DNA of 64,000 nucleotides from assembly GCF_003346865.1 (NCBI RefSeq), contig NZ_QDKL01000002.1, positions 620,001-684,000 of the forward strand. Direction: 5' to 3'. Shown piece by piece: positions 53,668 to 61,998 of the stretch (positions within the stretch are counted from its first letter, which is position 1; each line of letters opens with the position of its first letter). A model generated the notes under the pieces. The model ran no database searches. It was not told the DNA's origin and was given only the letters and a program-made list of their open reading frames with translations. The DNA is from Halobacteriovorax vibrionivorans (GTDB lineage: Bacteria > Bdellovibrionota > Bacteriovoracia > Bacteriovoracales > Bacteriovoracaceae). Both the position numbers and the translations under genes were made by a program.

Positions 53668-54318
53668 ATCAAGATCTTCTAGCTGACCTTTTATTTTATT
53701 CTTTAATTGATCAAAATTAATATCTTCAATTTCAACAATCATTCCTTCTTTTCTTCTTTGCGCTTCTACATCATCAAGATCATCTTCATCAGCAACTCCG
53801 ATAACTTGTTCTAATGCAATAGACATATCTCTATGAACAAAAGGATCTAATTCATCAAGGCCTGCGGCCATTGCAGAACCAGCAGCTGTTCCAGTCGGCG
53901 CACCAAAGAAGAATCCTCCAGCAGCAGCGACACCTCCATCAAGACTAACACCTGTTCCAATATAGTAAGCAGCTGTTGCTTTTGCTCCGATAATTAACCC
54001 TAGATAAGCTGAAACAGCTAAAATAGCGACGTCAGCACCGGCAGCATAAAGAGCGTGGCGGCCATTCATATCGGCCATTTTCTTAATGTCACTTCTTGCA
54101 AAGGTACGATAATCAGAAAATAGATTTCGACATTTTAGCTCTTCCCTATTTCCATGACATTCTTCAAAGATATAGCGATCGTTTACGATTTCAGTGGCCT
54201 TGATATACTTGAAAGCAGTTTCTTCGGCCTTAATAAAAGTCGCAGCATAGTTGATTTGTGAAAGGAGTAGAACTCCTGTTAAAATAGTTTTCTTTAGTTT
54301 CGGGGATAGATTTTTCAT
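53665..54318 (-). CDS. Exported protein with glycine-rich membrane region, hypothetical
   Basis: 217-residue protein with signal peptide (KKTILTGVLLLSQINYAA). Two Gly/Ala-rich hydrophobic segments lie at about 94-115 and 125-150 (AVSAYLGLIIGAKATAAYYIG and GGVAAAGGFFFGAPTGTAAGSA), which resemble glycine-zipper membrane hairpins. Two Cys near 54 and 63 could form a disulfide. The C-terminus is strongly acidic (DEDDLDDVEAQ). It is probably embedded in a membrane after export. No known family recognised. Confidence 0.65.
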   Translation of the reverse strand: MKNLSPKLKKTILTGVLLLSQINYAATFIKAEETAFKYIKATEIVNDRYIFEECHGNREELKCRNLFSDYRTFARSDIKKMADMNGRHALYAAGADVAILAVSAYLGLIIGAKATAAYYIGTGVSLDGGVAAAGGFFFGAPTGTAAGSAMAAGLDELDPFVHRDMSIALEQVIGVADEDDLDDVEAQRRKEGMIVEIEDINFDQLKNKIKGQLEDLD

Positions 54319-54467
54319 GACCTAATATTATCAAGATTATGAATAATTATATCCAATCCTGTAACTTCTTTAGGCCATGAAAAATCTTTAAACACCCAAT
54401 TATCTCATGAAATTCTAGCTACTTAGATAATTTAAAAGATAGTTTCTCACTTGGAATAACAACTTGA

Positions 54468-55139
54468 TTATGCACCAGTATAAGTTTCTGAGACATGGCC
54501 ATCAACTAGAAAGATTTCTCGTTCGGCCATTTTAGAAAAGCCGCGATCATGGGTTACCAAAGCAATAGTTGTTCCCTTTTGCTCATTAGTTTCTTTTAAA
54601 ATATTCATTACCACTTCTGCATTAGTGGAATCGAGATTTCCAGTAGGCTCATCTGCAAAGATATAGCGAGGCTCCATGATTAATGCCCTTGCGATTGCAA
54701 CCCTTTGTTGTTCCCCTCCAGACATTTGACTCGGCAATTTATTTGCGACATAGCCAATATTTAATTGCTCTAAAAGAAACCGAGCTCGTTTTTGGTACTC
54801 TTTTAATAAGCCTAAATTTCGGGGAGGTAGTAGGATATTTTCTAAAGCAGTCAACTCCGGCAATAGATAGTGAAATTGAAAAATAAAACCAATATGTCGA
54901 CTTCTAAATTCATGAACAGAATCAACACTCATATGTGTTACATTCTTATTATCAATATAAATATGTCCTGAGGTTGGGTCATCTAGTGAGCTTATAATAT
55001 ATAATAATGTCGATTTTCCACTTCCAGAACGGCCTGCAATTGAAACAAACTCCCCGTCTTTAATCTCCATGCTAATATCATGGAGGATGCGTTGTGGAGG
55101 TTCACCAAACTCTTTAACAATATTGTCTGCTCGAATCAT
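54468..55139 (-). CDS. ABC transporter ATP-binding protein (LolD/MacB-like)
   Basis: 223-residue ATPase. Walker A GRSGSGKS at about 36-43, signature MSGGEQQRVAIARAL at about 139-153, Walker B YIFADEP, then H-loop VTHD. The DEPTGNLD is typical of the LolCDE/MacB/FtsE branch. I chose the ATG at 55139, preceded by GGGGA with 5-nt spacing; it shares one base with the permease TGA stop. It works with the next gene and the periplasmic adaptor. Confidence 0.93.
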   Translation of the reverse strand: MIRADNIVKEFGEPPQRILHDISMEIKDGEFVSIAGRSGSGKSTLLYIISSLDDPTSGHIYIDNKNVTHMSVDSVHEFRSRHIGFIFQFHYLLPELTALENILLPPRNLGLLKEYQKRARFLLEQLNIGYVANKLPSQMSGGEQQRVAIARALIMEPRYIFADEPTGNLDSTNAEVVMNILKETNEQKGTTIALVTHDRGFSKMAEREIFLVDGHVSETYTGA

Positions 55140-56380
55140 CACTCTCCCCTAATGATATCAATTGGAGTCATACGGCTTGCGGATAAGGCCGGTAAAAAAC
55201 TTGCTATCAAAGAAGCGATAAGGGCCGCAAAGAATGAGATAGCATATGTCGATGGTGCATAATCAATTAATAAATGATTATTTCCACCAATATCAATATT
55301 AAGTTCAATACTTTCAACTAATCTACTGACAACATAACCTAAAATCATTCCCAAAATTCCACCACTTATTCCTAAGAAGATTCCTTGGTACATGATGAGC
55401 TCTAAAATTTTCTTAGGCGCATAGCCGATAGAACGTAATATTGCGATCTCTTTTCTCTTTTGGTTAATCATAATTGTTAGTACGTTATAAACACCAAAAG
55501 CAGCAACGATAAGTACTGCTATCGTAATAAAATAGCGAACCATATCCTGCATCATAATCATCTCCATAAACATGGGATTTGCCTCTCGCCAATCCTCAAC
55601 TTTATCATGACTTAATAGAGACCATTGATCGGCCAATTCTCCAGACTTATCCATATTAAAGAGGGCCACTGCGACCTCAGAGATACGTCCAGGTGTTTTA
55701 TTTAACTTTTGAACATCTTCTATATGAGCAAAAGCAATGGACTTATCAACATTTTCATCTCCAAATGAAAGAAGCCCTACAACCTTAAACGAACTTCTTT
55801 GATCCAGAGATCCTGTAACCACTTCAACAAATTGTCCGACACGTACACCTATTTCTTCAGCGGCCTTTACGCCAAGAATAATCTTATTCCCACCACTGGA
55901 TAAAGAGGAGAAGTCTCCCTCTCTCATATAATCAGCTATTTTACTTACTCTAATTTGACGTTTTGCCTCAGTACCAACAAGGGCCAGATTATGAGTAAGG
56001 TCTCCTCTTTTAATCATGACCTGGATATTTAATCGCGGGCAATAGTCATAAACTTCAGGATGGTTTGAAAGACGATTTGCCCAACCTTGATAATTTTCTA
56101 ATTTTGCTTCGCTTCGTTTTCCATAAGGAGGAGTAATCCAGCTCACCGTTTGATTAGCATAAAACCATTCATCCACAAGTTTACGATCGATAATATCCTC
56201 TCTTCCCGAGATGAGAATATGAGCCGTATTATTTAGTAGAGAATTAATAATATATTTGCGAAACCCTAGTTGTATTCCAGAGATTGAAACATAGAGCATG
56301 GTTCCAAAACTTATTCCTAATAGAATTAGAAACGTTTGCTTCTTCTTTGAAAAAAGTTGCTTCATCGCAAGAAAGAGCAT
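55139..56380 (-). CDS. ABC transporter permease, FtsX/MacB-LolC type
   Basis: 413-residue permease with one N-terminal helix, a large extracytoplasmic domain (about 40-285) and three C-terminal helices (VAAFGVYNVLTIM..., GIFLGISGGILGMILG, FFAALIASLIASFLPA). The ending ALSASRMTPIDIIRGE is diagnostic. The ATG at 56380 is preceded by GAGG at 5-nt spacing. With the ATPase it would form a MacB-like split system or an Lol-like lipoprotein release complex. It directly follows the adaptor gene, with which its GTG/ATG start overlaps. Confidence 0.92.
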   Translation of the reverse strand: MLFLAMKQLFSKKKQTFLILLGISFGTMLYVSISGIQLGFRKYIINSLLNNTAHILISGREDIIDRKLVDEWFYANQTVSWITPPYGKRSEAKLENYQGWANRLSNHPEVYDYCPRLNIQVMIKRGDLTHNLALVGTEAKRQIRVSKIADYMREGDFSSLSSGGNKIILGVKAAEEIGVRVGQFVEVVTGSLDQRSSFKVVGLLSFGDENVDKSIAFAHIEDVQKLNKTPGRISEVAVALFNMDKSGELADQWSLLSHDKVEDWREANPMFMEMIMMQDMVRYFITIAVLIVAAFGVYNVLTIMINQKRKEIAILRSIGYAPKKILELIMYQGIFLGISGGILGMILGYVVSRLVESIELNIDIGGNNHLLIDYAPSTYAISFFAALIASLIASFLPALSASRMTPIDIIRGE

Positions 56381-56382
56381 CA

Positions 56383-57150
56383 CTACCTCTTTATGAAAAT
56401 AAGATCATCTAAATTGATATCACCTGAGACGACCTCAACCCACATGCCATCACTATTTCCAGTTGTGACATCCACTTTTTCTCGTTTCTTATTTCTCATG
56501 CGAAGAACTTTTCCATCGCTTATGGCCTTAACTGGAATGAGGAGTACATCCTTTTTCTTTCCTACTTCAATAACAACATCTGCTGTCATCCCAGGTAGAA
56601 TACTCTTTTCAAGGCCTTCAACTTCAATACGTGTTATAAACTCTCCCTCTCTAGGATAGATTGTTTTCACATAGCCTTCATACTTAAGCTGAGACTGACT
56701 TTCAAAAACAAGTCTTGCTCTTTGTTTTGGTAAAACTCTTAAAGCAGCATCTTGCTCAAGTGATACTTCTACGTATTTTTGATTTAAATTTTTAAGTGTA
56801 AGAACTGTAAATTGAGGAAGTACAATTTCTCTTTCTTTATTTGCAACAAGAGTAACTGTTCCATCAAAAGGAGCTTTAAAAAGGACCCGACCTTCAAAGC
56901 TTATAAGACGATCTCCCTTCTTTACGCTTTGCCCCTCTTTAACGTAGAGCTTTTCAACTATTGATAACACTCCAATCTTTACGTTAAATTCCTGATCTGA
57001 CTCCACTCTACCAAGTCCATATATCGCCTCAACCACATCACCCTTTTTAGGAGAAATTAATTCAAAGTTTTTTTTGAAATAAAAGACTCTAGCACCGATG
57101 GCCACTGCAATAAGAACGATTATAACTAATGCGATATAAACCTTTTTCAA
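56383..57150 (-). CDS. Periplasmic adaptor (membrane fusion) protein of an ABC exporter
   Basis: 255-residue HlyD/MacA-like adaptor. An N-terminal anchor helix (VYIALVIIVLIAVAIGARVFYF) is followed by a biotinyl-lipoyl half (VKEGQSVKKGDRLISFEG), a short hairpin and a beta-barrel domain ending VLLIPVKAISDGKVL. The helical hairpin is very short for a MacA, so contact with TolC may differ. TTG start with GGAGG 5 nt upstream. It heads the three-gene operon with the permease and ATPase. No TolC gene is adjacent. Confidence 0.88.
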   Translation of the reverse strand: MKKVYIALVIIVLIAVAIGARVFYFKKNFELISPKKGDVVEAIYGLGRVESDQEFNVKIGVLSIVEKLYVKEGQSVKKGDRLISFEGRVLFKAPFDGTVTLVANKEREIVLPQFTVLTLKNLNQKYVEVSLEQDAALRVLPKQRARLVFESQSQLKYEGYVKTIYPREGEFITRIEVEGLEKSILPGMTADVVIEVGKKKDVLLIPVKAISDGKVLRMRNKKREKVDVTTGNSDGMWVEVVSGDINLDDLIFIKR

Positions 57151-57310
57151 GACATCCTCCGATTAATATCTAAAAATTTTCGCATATCTCATTATATAAG
57201 ACCAAAGAAAAGCTAGTGATAAATATCAGTTTAATAAGTCAATAACATATAGCCTAAGATAAAGTTATAGTTTGTTATATTAATTAATTTGTCTTACCTA
57301 AAACAATAAT

Positions 57311-57316
57311 TATAAA
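57311..57316 (+). promoter_or_regulatory. Candidate promoter of the histidine kinase
   Basis: TTGTCT at 57289-57294, 16-nt spacer, TATAAA at 57311-57316. The predicted start near 57323 lies after the ATG at 57317, which argues for the ATG at 57347 as the true start. Confidence 0.4.
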
Positions 57317-57346
57317 ATGAAGAAAAGCTTACTATTAGGACTCAAG

Positions 57347-58651
57347 ATGGCCGATAATATAAAAACTGCGACTTCTAGTATTAAAGAAGTCCTTCGAATT
57401 ATGGACCTATGCCTAGGTTCATTTACGGCCATTTTATCATTTTCAATTTTTATCTATAATCTTACTAATGGTCTCGATCTAATCGGTCCGCTATTCATCT
57501 TATTCTTTCTCATTTACAACCTTGTTCTATCTCAAATCAGTATAAGAACGAGTAAATCCCAATTAGTAGAAGTCTTTAGGCACTTTACGACGCTAACCTT
57601 TCTATGTCCTTTAAGTCTAGTCTTGGTAAAAGAGCCCTTTTCACCATTTTGGTTTCTATATTTAATCATGATTGTTTCAAGTAGCTCGATCTTCTTTGAA
57701 GTATCACGTGGCCATCTATACAGTATCTACGCGACTATTTATGGCATCCTAAGTTATGTGATTGCTTCACTTATTTTGATTCCTGATAAGCCAGTAACTG
57801 AAATAGCTCTTCATGTTTGGGTCATGGGAATGCTAAGTTTTCTTCTTCATCAAATATTAAAACTTGTTGATCGAAGTTATCGCCGAGAACAACATAAGTC
57901 CCAGGAACTATTTGAAACCCTGAAAGATCTTGAAGAAGCACAACAAAGCTTAATCTACAGCTCAAGACTTAATGCAATTGGTGAAATGGCCGGTGGGATT
58001 GCCCATGAAATTAACAATCCTCTTACGATTATTTCCGGAAGTGTCTTTAAGCTAAAAAAAGAAATGCAAAGTAATTCTTTAAGTGATGAGGAATTAAAAA
58101 AGAATCTTGATCGAATCTCAGATACAGTGAAAAGAATTACTCAAATTGTCACAAGTTTGAGGATTGTCTCAAGAGACTCTTCTAATGGAGAAAAATTAAT
58201 AGAAGTGCCAATTCGAGATATTCTTCAAGATGCTCTTTCAATTTGTAGTGAAAGGTTTAAGGCCCATGGCATTGATTTAAAGCTTAGTCTTGATGATGAA
58301 GAATTTGATACTCTCGTAAAGGTTGATCGAGTTCAGCTATCACAAGTATTTCTAAACTTACTAAGTAATTCCTATGATGCCATTGAAGGACAGGAAGATT
58401 CATGGATTCGAATTGAGGCTTTTGAAGAAGGAAAAATGCTAGTTATTAAATTAACAGATTCTGGAAAAGGTATCTCACAAGAACATCACGAGAAGATATT
58501 TGATCCCTTTTATACAACTAAGGAAGTTGGTAAAGGAACAGGATTGGGACTATCAATATCAAAGAGTATTCTAGAAAAAAACCAAGGAGAATTAACCCTC
58601 GATACACACGCTAAAAATACAACCCTAATAGTGAAAGTCCCAAAAGCTTAA
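57347..58651 (+). CDS. Membrane-bound sensor histidine kinase, orphan
   Basis: 434-residue kinase with about six N-terminal transmembrane helices and no extracytoplasmic sensor domain, so it may sense a membrane signal. The H-box is MAGGIAHEINNPLTII with His220. The N-box, DSGKGIS (G1) and GTGLGLSISK (G2) follow. I chose the ATG at 57347 (MADNIK) because AGGA lies upstream and the predicted promoter start is past the ATG at 57317. No response regulator is adjacent. Confidence 0.9.
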   Translation: MADNIKTATSSIKEVLRIMDLCLGSFTAILSFSIFIYNLTNGLDLIGPLFILFFLIYNLVLSQISIRTSKSQLVEVFRHFTTLTFLCPLSLVLVKEPFSPFWFLYLIMIVSSSSIFFEVSRGHLYSIYATIYGILSYVIASLILIPDKPVTEIALHVWVMGMLSFLLHQILKLVDRSYRREQHKSQELFETLKDLEEAQQSLIYSSRLNAIGEMAGGIAHEINNPLTIISGSVFKLKKEMQSNSLSDEELKKNLDRISDTVKRITQIVTSLRIVSRDSSNGEKLIEVPIRDILQDALSICSERFKAHGIDLKLSLDDEEFDTLVKVDRVQLSQVFLNLLSNSYDAIEGQEDSWIRIEAFEEGKMLVIKLTDSGKGISQEHHEKIFDPFYTTKEVGKGTGLGLSISKSILEKNQGELTLDTHAKNTTLIVKVPKA

Positions 58652-58670
58652 AGCCTTGGAAGCGTAACTG

Positions 58671-59063
58671 CTAGAAACATGAGATAAAAGAGTCTCCGAT
58701 ACTTCCAAGAACAATTTCTCCACTTTCGTCGAGAATATTTCCATATGAATTCCCACCATCGCAATGGTCTTCCATAGAGATAACTATTGTATAGATATTT
58801 CCTGTTTGAGTTGCCTCTAATTGCTTAAGAACTAGTGCATCTGCACAATATTCATAATCAAATTCTTTAAATGCTGGATACTTTGAGAACTCTTCTTTTG
58901 TTAATTTTGGTAAACTCTCAGAATGAACTTCTATATACTCATCACGATCATAGCTTGAGGCCAGATCCACGTTATTTAACTCAGGACATGCCACAACCTG
59001 ACCAGCAGCGACACTTGAAACAATCATTAATAATAGAACAACAACACTTTTCGCTTTCAACAT
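58671..59063 (-). CDS. Small exported protein with four cysteines, hypothetical
   Basis: 130-residue secreted protein. The signal peptide is hydrophobic (SVVVLLLMIVSSVAAG), then four Cys in the mature part (CPEL, CADA, HCDGGN, ISCF) suggest two disulfides. It is rich in acidic residues. I chose the ATG at 59063, with GAGG 6 nt upstream inside the 3' arm of a hairpin. No family recognised. It may be under translational control. Confidence 0.65.
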   Translation of the reverse strand: MLKAKSVVVLLLMIVSSVAAGQVVACPELNNVDLASSYDRDEYIEVHSESLPKLTKEEFSKYPAFKEFDYEYCADALVLKQLEATQTGNIYTIVISMEDHCDGGNSYGNILDESGEIVLGSIGDSFISCF

Positions 59064-59069
59064 TTTCAA

Positions 59070-59091
59070 CCTCGTAATTTTTAATTCGAGG
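59070..59091 (-). promoter_or_regulatory. Hairpin covering the ribosome site of the small exported protein
   Basis: On the minus strand, CCTCG (59091-59087) and CGAGG (59074-59070) are complementary, and AATT/AATT can extend the stem with one bulged base. The GAGG ribosome site is in the 3' arm, so the hairpin could mask it. Confidence 0.45.
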
Positions 59092-59153
59092 CATTTTTAT
59101 CCAAGACTAAACAAAATCACAATTATATTAAAAATATGAAAGACATATAATAA

Positions 59154-59312
59154 TTAGATATCACACTCATACATCAATGGCCCTTCTTGGCCCAAGGTTG
59201 TCGAAGCTGGCCCACGGGAGGTTGTAACCTCATCGGCATCATCATATTGCATGAATGATCCAATAAAGGCAGTGAACAATATTAACAAGAATAATGGTGT
59301 CGCAAATTTCAT
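59154..59312 (-). CDS. Very small exported or membrane protein
   Basis: 52-residue protein: MKFATPLFLLILFTAFIG followed by SFMQYDDADEVTTSRGP and ending MYECDI. It has a signal-like or single transmembrane start and a polar tail with one Cys. An in-frame ATG at 59321 would add three residues. No clear ribosome site. It lies alone between the small exported protein and the VOC gene. I am not sure it is expressed. Confidence 0.35.
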   Translation of the reverse strand: MKFATPLFLLILFTAFIGSFMQYDDADEVTTSRGPASTTLGQEGPLMYECDI

Positions 59313-59353
59313 ATTAAGCATAATTACTTTATCGACACAATTGGTTGAGTTCT

Positions 59354-59767
59354 TTAGTCCAGATTCACTAAGTGCCCGTCTTTACTAGGAGATTGGGTAA
59401 TTTCCCAGCGATTTTTGTCCGGATCAATGAGTAGGAAACTCTTTTCTCCCCAAGGATGATCCTTTGGCTCTCCACTCACTTCAAAGCTAAACTCAGACTT
59501 TAAGTTCATAAGCTGCTCATAGAATTGGTCCACATTTTCAACCGTAACTCCGTAAGAGACTTGAGCAGGATTATCAATGAGTTCAAAATAGTCTTTGGCC
59601 TTGCCCACTGGCCTAAAAAAGGCCACGCGACTCTTGTCTGGTAGAACAAAGTCAGCGAAGTCTTCATTTGCAAAATGGGCCTCAACTTCGAAGACGGCCG
59701 TAAAAAACCTTGAAATATTAATAACATCTGATGATGTTATCACTAAGTGAGAAAGTGCTTTTATCAT
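59354..59767 (-). CDS. VOC superfamily (glyoxalase-like) protein
   Basis: 137-residue protein with the two beta-alpha-beta-beta-beta halves of the vicinal oxygen chelate fold. Metal ligand positions are suggested by SHLVITSSDV (first strand) and EITQSPS (last strand), with LLIDPDKNRWEI. Members include glyoxalase I, fosfomycin-resistance and dioxygenase proteins; the substrate cannot be told. AGGAT supports the start. It is convergent with nothing nearby and monocistronic. Confidence 0.8.
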   Translation of the reverse strand: MIKALSHLVITSSDVINISRFFTAVFEVEAHFANEDFADFVLPDKSRVAFFRPVGKAKDYFELIDNPAQVSYGVTVENVDQFYEQLMNLKSEFSFEVSGEPKDHPWGEKSFLLIDPDKNRWEITQSPSKDGHLVNLD

Positions 59768-59928
59768 AATCGATCCTATTTTATTTAATGCTATTACATT
59801 TTTATTGACTTAGATAGGTTTCCAGCATAAATCTTCTTATCAGTTTTCTGATCCAGTTTTAGTGGCCATCCTTCCTGCCACTTTTTTCGGTGCCTTTTTT
59901 GATAAAGCGCCTTGTGAGAACATTTAAA

Positions 59929-60531
59929 ATGAAAGAGCTTGATAGGCTTGTCGATTCTCTAGCAAAGAATCGATACTATGTGAGTGATACACTCATTAAT
60001 AACGAACTAGTGCGTGCTTTAAAAGATGAAGCACTTAGTCGTTTTGAAGTTGGTGAATTTGATCAAGCAAGAGTTGGCAGACAACTCACAAAACGACTCG
60101 ATCAGCATATCCGAAGAGATAAAATCTCATGGATCTCTTCTGATACAAATGAGCAGACTAATGCCTTGAAAGAATATTTTAGCTTTCTTAACCAATTAAA
60201 AGATTATTTAAACCCTCTCTTCTATCTCGGGATTAGAAATTATGAGGGCCACTTTGCCTTCTACGATACTGGTGCCTTCTATAAGAAGCATGTTGATCAG
60301 CATCGAGGAAGAGGTTTGAGGCGTCTAAGTGTTATTCTCTATCTAAATGATATGAATGATGGAGATGGTGGAGAGGTTGTTCTCTATGATTTTAATCATC
60401 ACGAAAATGTTCTTGATACAATTCGGCCAAAAGAAGGTCGACTTTTAATTTTTATCTCTGAAGACTTACCCCATGAAGTTCTGACTGCTCATATGCCAAG
60501 ACTTTCTCTAACGGGGTGGATGAGAGCATAG
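59929..60531 (+). CDS. 2-oxoglutarate/Fe(II)-dependent oxygenase, PKHD-type
   Basis: 200-residue dioxygenase with the HxD...H iron triad: His121 and Asp123 (KKHVDQH), His182 (DLPHEVL), and Arg191 for 2-oxoglutarate (PRLSLTGWMR). LSVILYLND and GGEVVLYDF are typical of the prolyl-4-hydroxylase-like branch. I chose the ATG at 59929 with GAGAAC upstream; the GTG at 59890 is in frame but adds a basic tail. It may hydroxylate a protein or small molecule. Confidence 0.88.
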   Translation: MKELDRLVDSLAKNRYYVSDTLINNELVRALKDEALSRFEVGEFDQARVGRQLTKRLDQHIRRDKISWISSDTNEQTNALKEYFSFLNQLKDYLNPLFYLGIRNYEGHFAFYDTGAFYKKHVDQHRGRGLRRLSVILYLNDMNDGDGGEVVLYDFNHHENVLDTIRPKEGRLLIFISEDLPHEVLTAHMPRLSLTGWMRA

Positions 60532-60566
60532 AAAGATCAAGAAATTTTAAACCTTATTAATATTAA

Positions 60567-60586
60567 TATGAAATAAAGATTTCATA
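60567..60586. promoter_or_regulatory. Inverted repeat upstream of the DUF2892 gene
   Basis: Perfect 8-bp arms TATGAAAT / ATTTCATA around AAAG, 27 nt before the next ATG. It could be a regulator site or a weak hairpin in the leader. No known consensus matches exactly. Confidence 0.4.
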
Positions 60587-60613
60587 ATAAGAATTATTTC
60601 AAAGGAGCCTAAA

Positions 60614-60811
60614 ATGAAAACTAATGAAGGAAATGCAGATCGCATTCTTCGCATCGTAGCTGGTGTAGTCCTATTATCGCTAGTTTTTGTGGGTCCTAAG
60701 AGTAACTGGGGCTATATTGGTCTAATACCTCTCGTAACAGGGCTCTTAGGAGTATGCCCAGCTTATAAACTCCTAGGTCTCTCTACTAGAAAGGCCCATC
60801 CTACTAAGTAG
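60614..60811 (+). CDS. DUF2892 small membrane protein (YgaP-like)
   Basis: 65-residue inner-membrane protein with two short hydrophobic segments and the DUF2892 signature NEGNADRILRIVAG and LIPLVTGLLGVCPAYKLLG. The C-P pair in GVCPAY is conserved in the family; in YgaP the same fold anchors a rhodanese domain, which is absent here. AAAGGAG gives a strong start. A link to sulfur metabolism is possible but not shown. Confidence 0.85.
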   Translation: MKTNEGNADRILRIVAGVVLLSLVFVGPKSNWGYIGLIPLVTGLLGVCPAYKLLGLSTRKAHPTK

Positions 60812-60849
60812 ATATGTGTTATACTCTATTATAGAGTGAGGACATATCT

Positions 60850-61404
60850 GTGAACGAAAGAGAATTAATCAAATCAGAGCTAGGCTTTGATCAAGTATCC
60901 TTATACATTGATGATCGTAGTTATTACTTCTTTTTTATGAAGCATAAGAAAGAGAACTACATGGTTCTTTTAAAAAATGAAATTGAAAAAAAATCACATG
61001 AAATGCTTAGAAATTTTTCCAGTGATTTTCCTGAACTGCCAACCTTTCTAAAAGAAACGCAATCTCTAATGCTCTTTGATATTCCAAACGGAAAATTAAC
61101 AAGACTTGTTGAAGAAAAAATCGATAAGGAAATTTCGGGCCAGGCAAAAAAACTACAACAACGTCTTAATGAATTTGTTCTTCAATATGGCTACTACTGG
61201 AACTGGGAATTAAATTACTTTTTTGTAACGAATAATCAACTTATGTATATTGACTTAGAAACTTTAGAGATTGGCACAAAAAGTCGAATACTTGATATGC
61301 CAATCTATAGTGAACTAAGTCTTGAACAAAGAGTTAGACTCAAAATTAAAAGAGAGAATAAACAACTAAGTAATCACGCCCGCTTTACCAAGTGGCTTAA
61401 ATAA
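60850..61404 (+). CDS. Hypothetical cytoplasmic protein
   Basis: 184-residue protein with no signal peptide or membrane segment. It is rich in aromatic residues (YYFFF, YYWNWELNYFF) and charged residues. GTG start with GAGG 8 nt upstream. It lies 38 nt after the DUF2892 gene on the same strand. I do not recognise a family. Confidence 0.65.
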   Translation: MNERELIKSELGFDQVSLYIDDRSYYFFFMKHKKENYMVLLKNEIEKKSHEMLRNFSSDFPELPTFLKETQSLMLFDIPNGKLTRLVEEKIDKEISGQAKKLQQRLNEFVLQYGYYWNWELNYFFVTNNQLMYIDLETLEIGTKSRILDMPIYSELSLEQRVRLKIKRENKQLSNHARFTKWLK

Positions 61405-61424
61405 CAGCTTCTCAGTCCTAATTC

Positions 61425-61877
61425 CTATCCCTTAATTCCACAGCGTGAAAATGCTTCTGGTAGAGAAAGTAAATTTAAGCCTATCTCTTCATCCATTTTT
61501 CTTTCAATTCTTTGTGTTATTGGAAAGAAATAAATTTCAGTAGTAACTGCAACCTTTGCTCTAAATAAATGGCCACCTTTACAAGAGAAGTCTTCATCAC
61601 CTAATACTGTGTGAATATGAAAGAATGGCCTTCCATCAAGATATGATAAGTTTCCATCCAAACTTAATAATTCGAAGTCTCCATTGAATTCTTTTCTGTC
61701 GTACGTTTTTGTTTCAAGGTGATAAAAACCTAACTCAACTTCTTTTAATGCCCCAATACCTTTGAGCATTCCCGCTGACAGCTCTTCGGCCACTGCAAAC
61801 TCTTCGAGAGCAGAAAATAAATCTTCGTCTTTATATAAACGAATTAAATAACATTCCTCTTGCTTGATATATTTCAT
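61425..61877 (-). CDS. PPC/DUF296 domain protein
   Basis: 150-residue single-domain protein of the PPC (DUF296) family. The core is GMLKGIGALKEVELGFY, then FHIHTVLGDEDFSCKGGHLF with the conserved His residues that bind a metal in some members. In plants the domain follows AT-hooks; bacterial forms stand alone and are trimeric. AGGAG supports the start. Function in bacteria is not established. Confidence 0.85.
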   Translation of the reverse strand: MKYIKQEECYLIRLYKDEDLFSALEEFAVAEELSAGMLKGIGALKEVELGFYHLETKTYDRKEFNGDFELLSLDGNLSYLDGRPFFHIHTVLGDEDFSCKGGHLFRAKVAVTTEIYFFPITQRIERKMDEEIGLNLLSLPEAFSRCGIKG

Positions 61878-61970
61878 GTTAAACTCCTGAATTTACACAA
61901 ATTATACAATGAGAAGGGCCTCCAGTCCCCCCGCACTGCACCCTGAAAATCTTCTAGCCTTGATGGACGC

Positions 61971-61988
61971 TAGCATTAAGCAATGCTA
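61971..61988. promoter_or_regulatory. Hairpin upstream of the 61999 gene
   Basis: Perfect 7-bp stem TAGCATT / AATGCTA with loop AAGC, 10 nt before the ATG at 61999. A CATAAT lies at 61991-61996. No role can be assigned. Confidence 0.35.
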
Positions 61989-61998
61989 AACATAATAC

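Noticed and set aside
57216..57229. FNR/CRP-like palindrome GTGAT-AAAT-ATCAG between the ABC operon and the kinase
   Set aside because: Both outer bases differ from the FNR box, and the distance to candidate -10 elements on either strand (19 or 25 nt) does not fit class II geometry.
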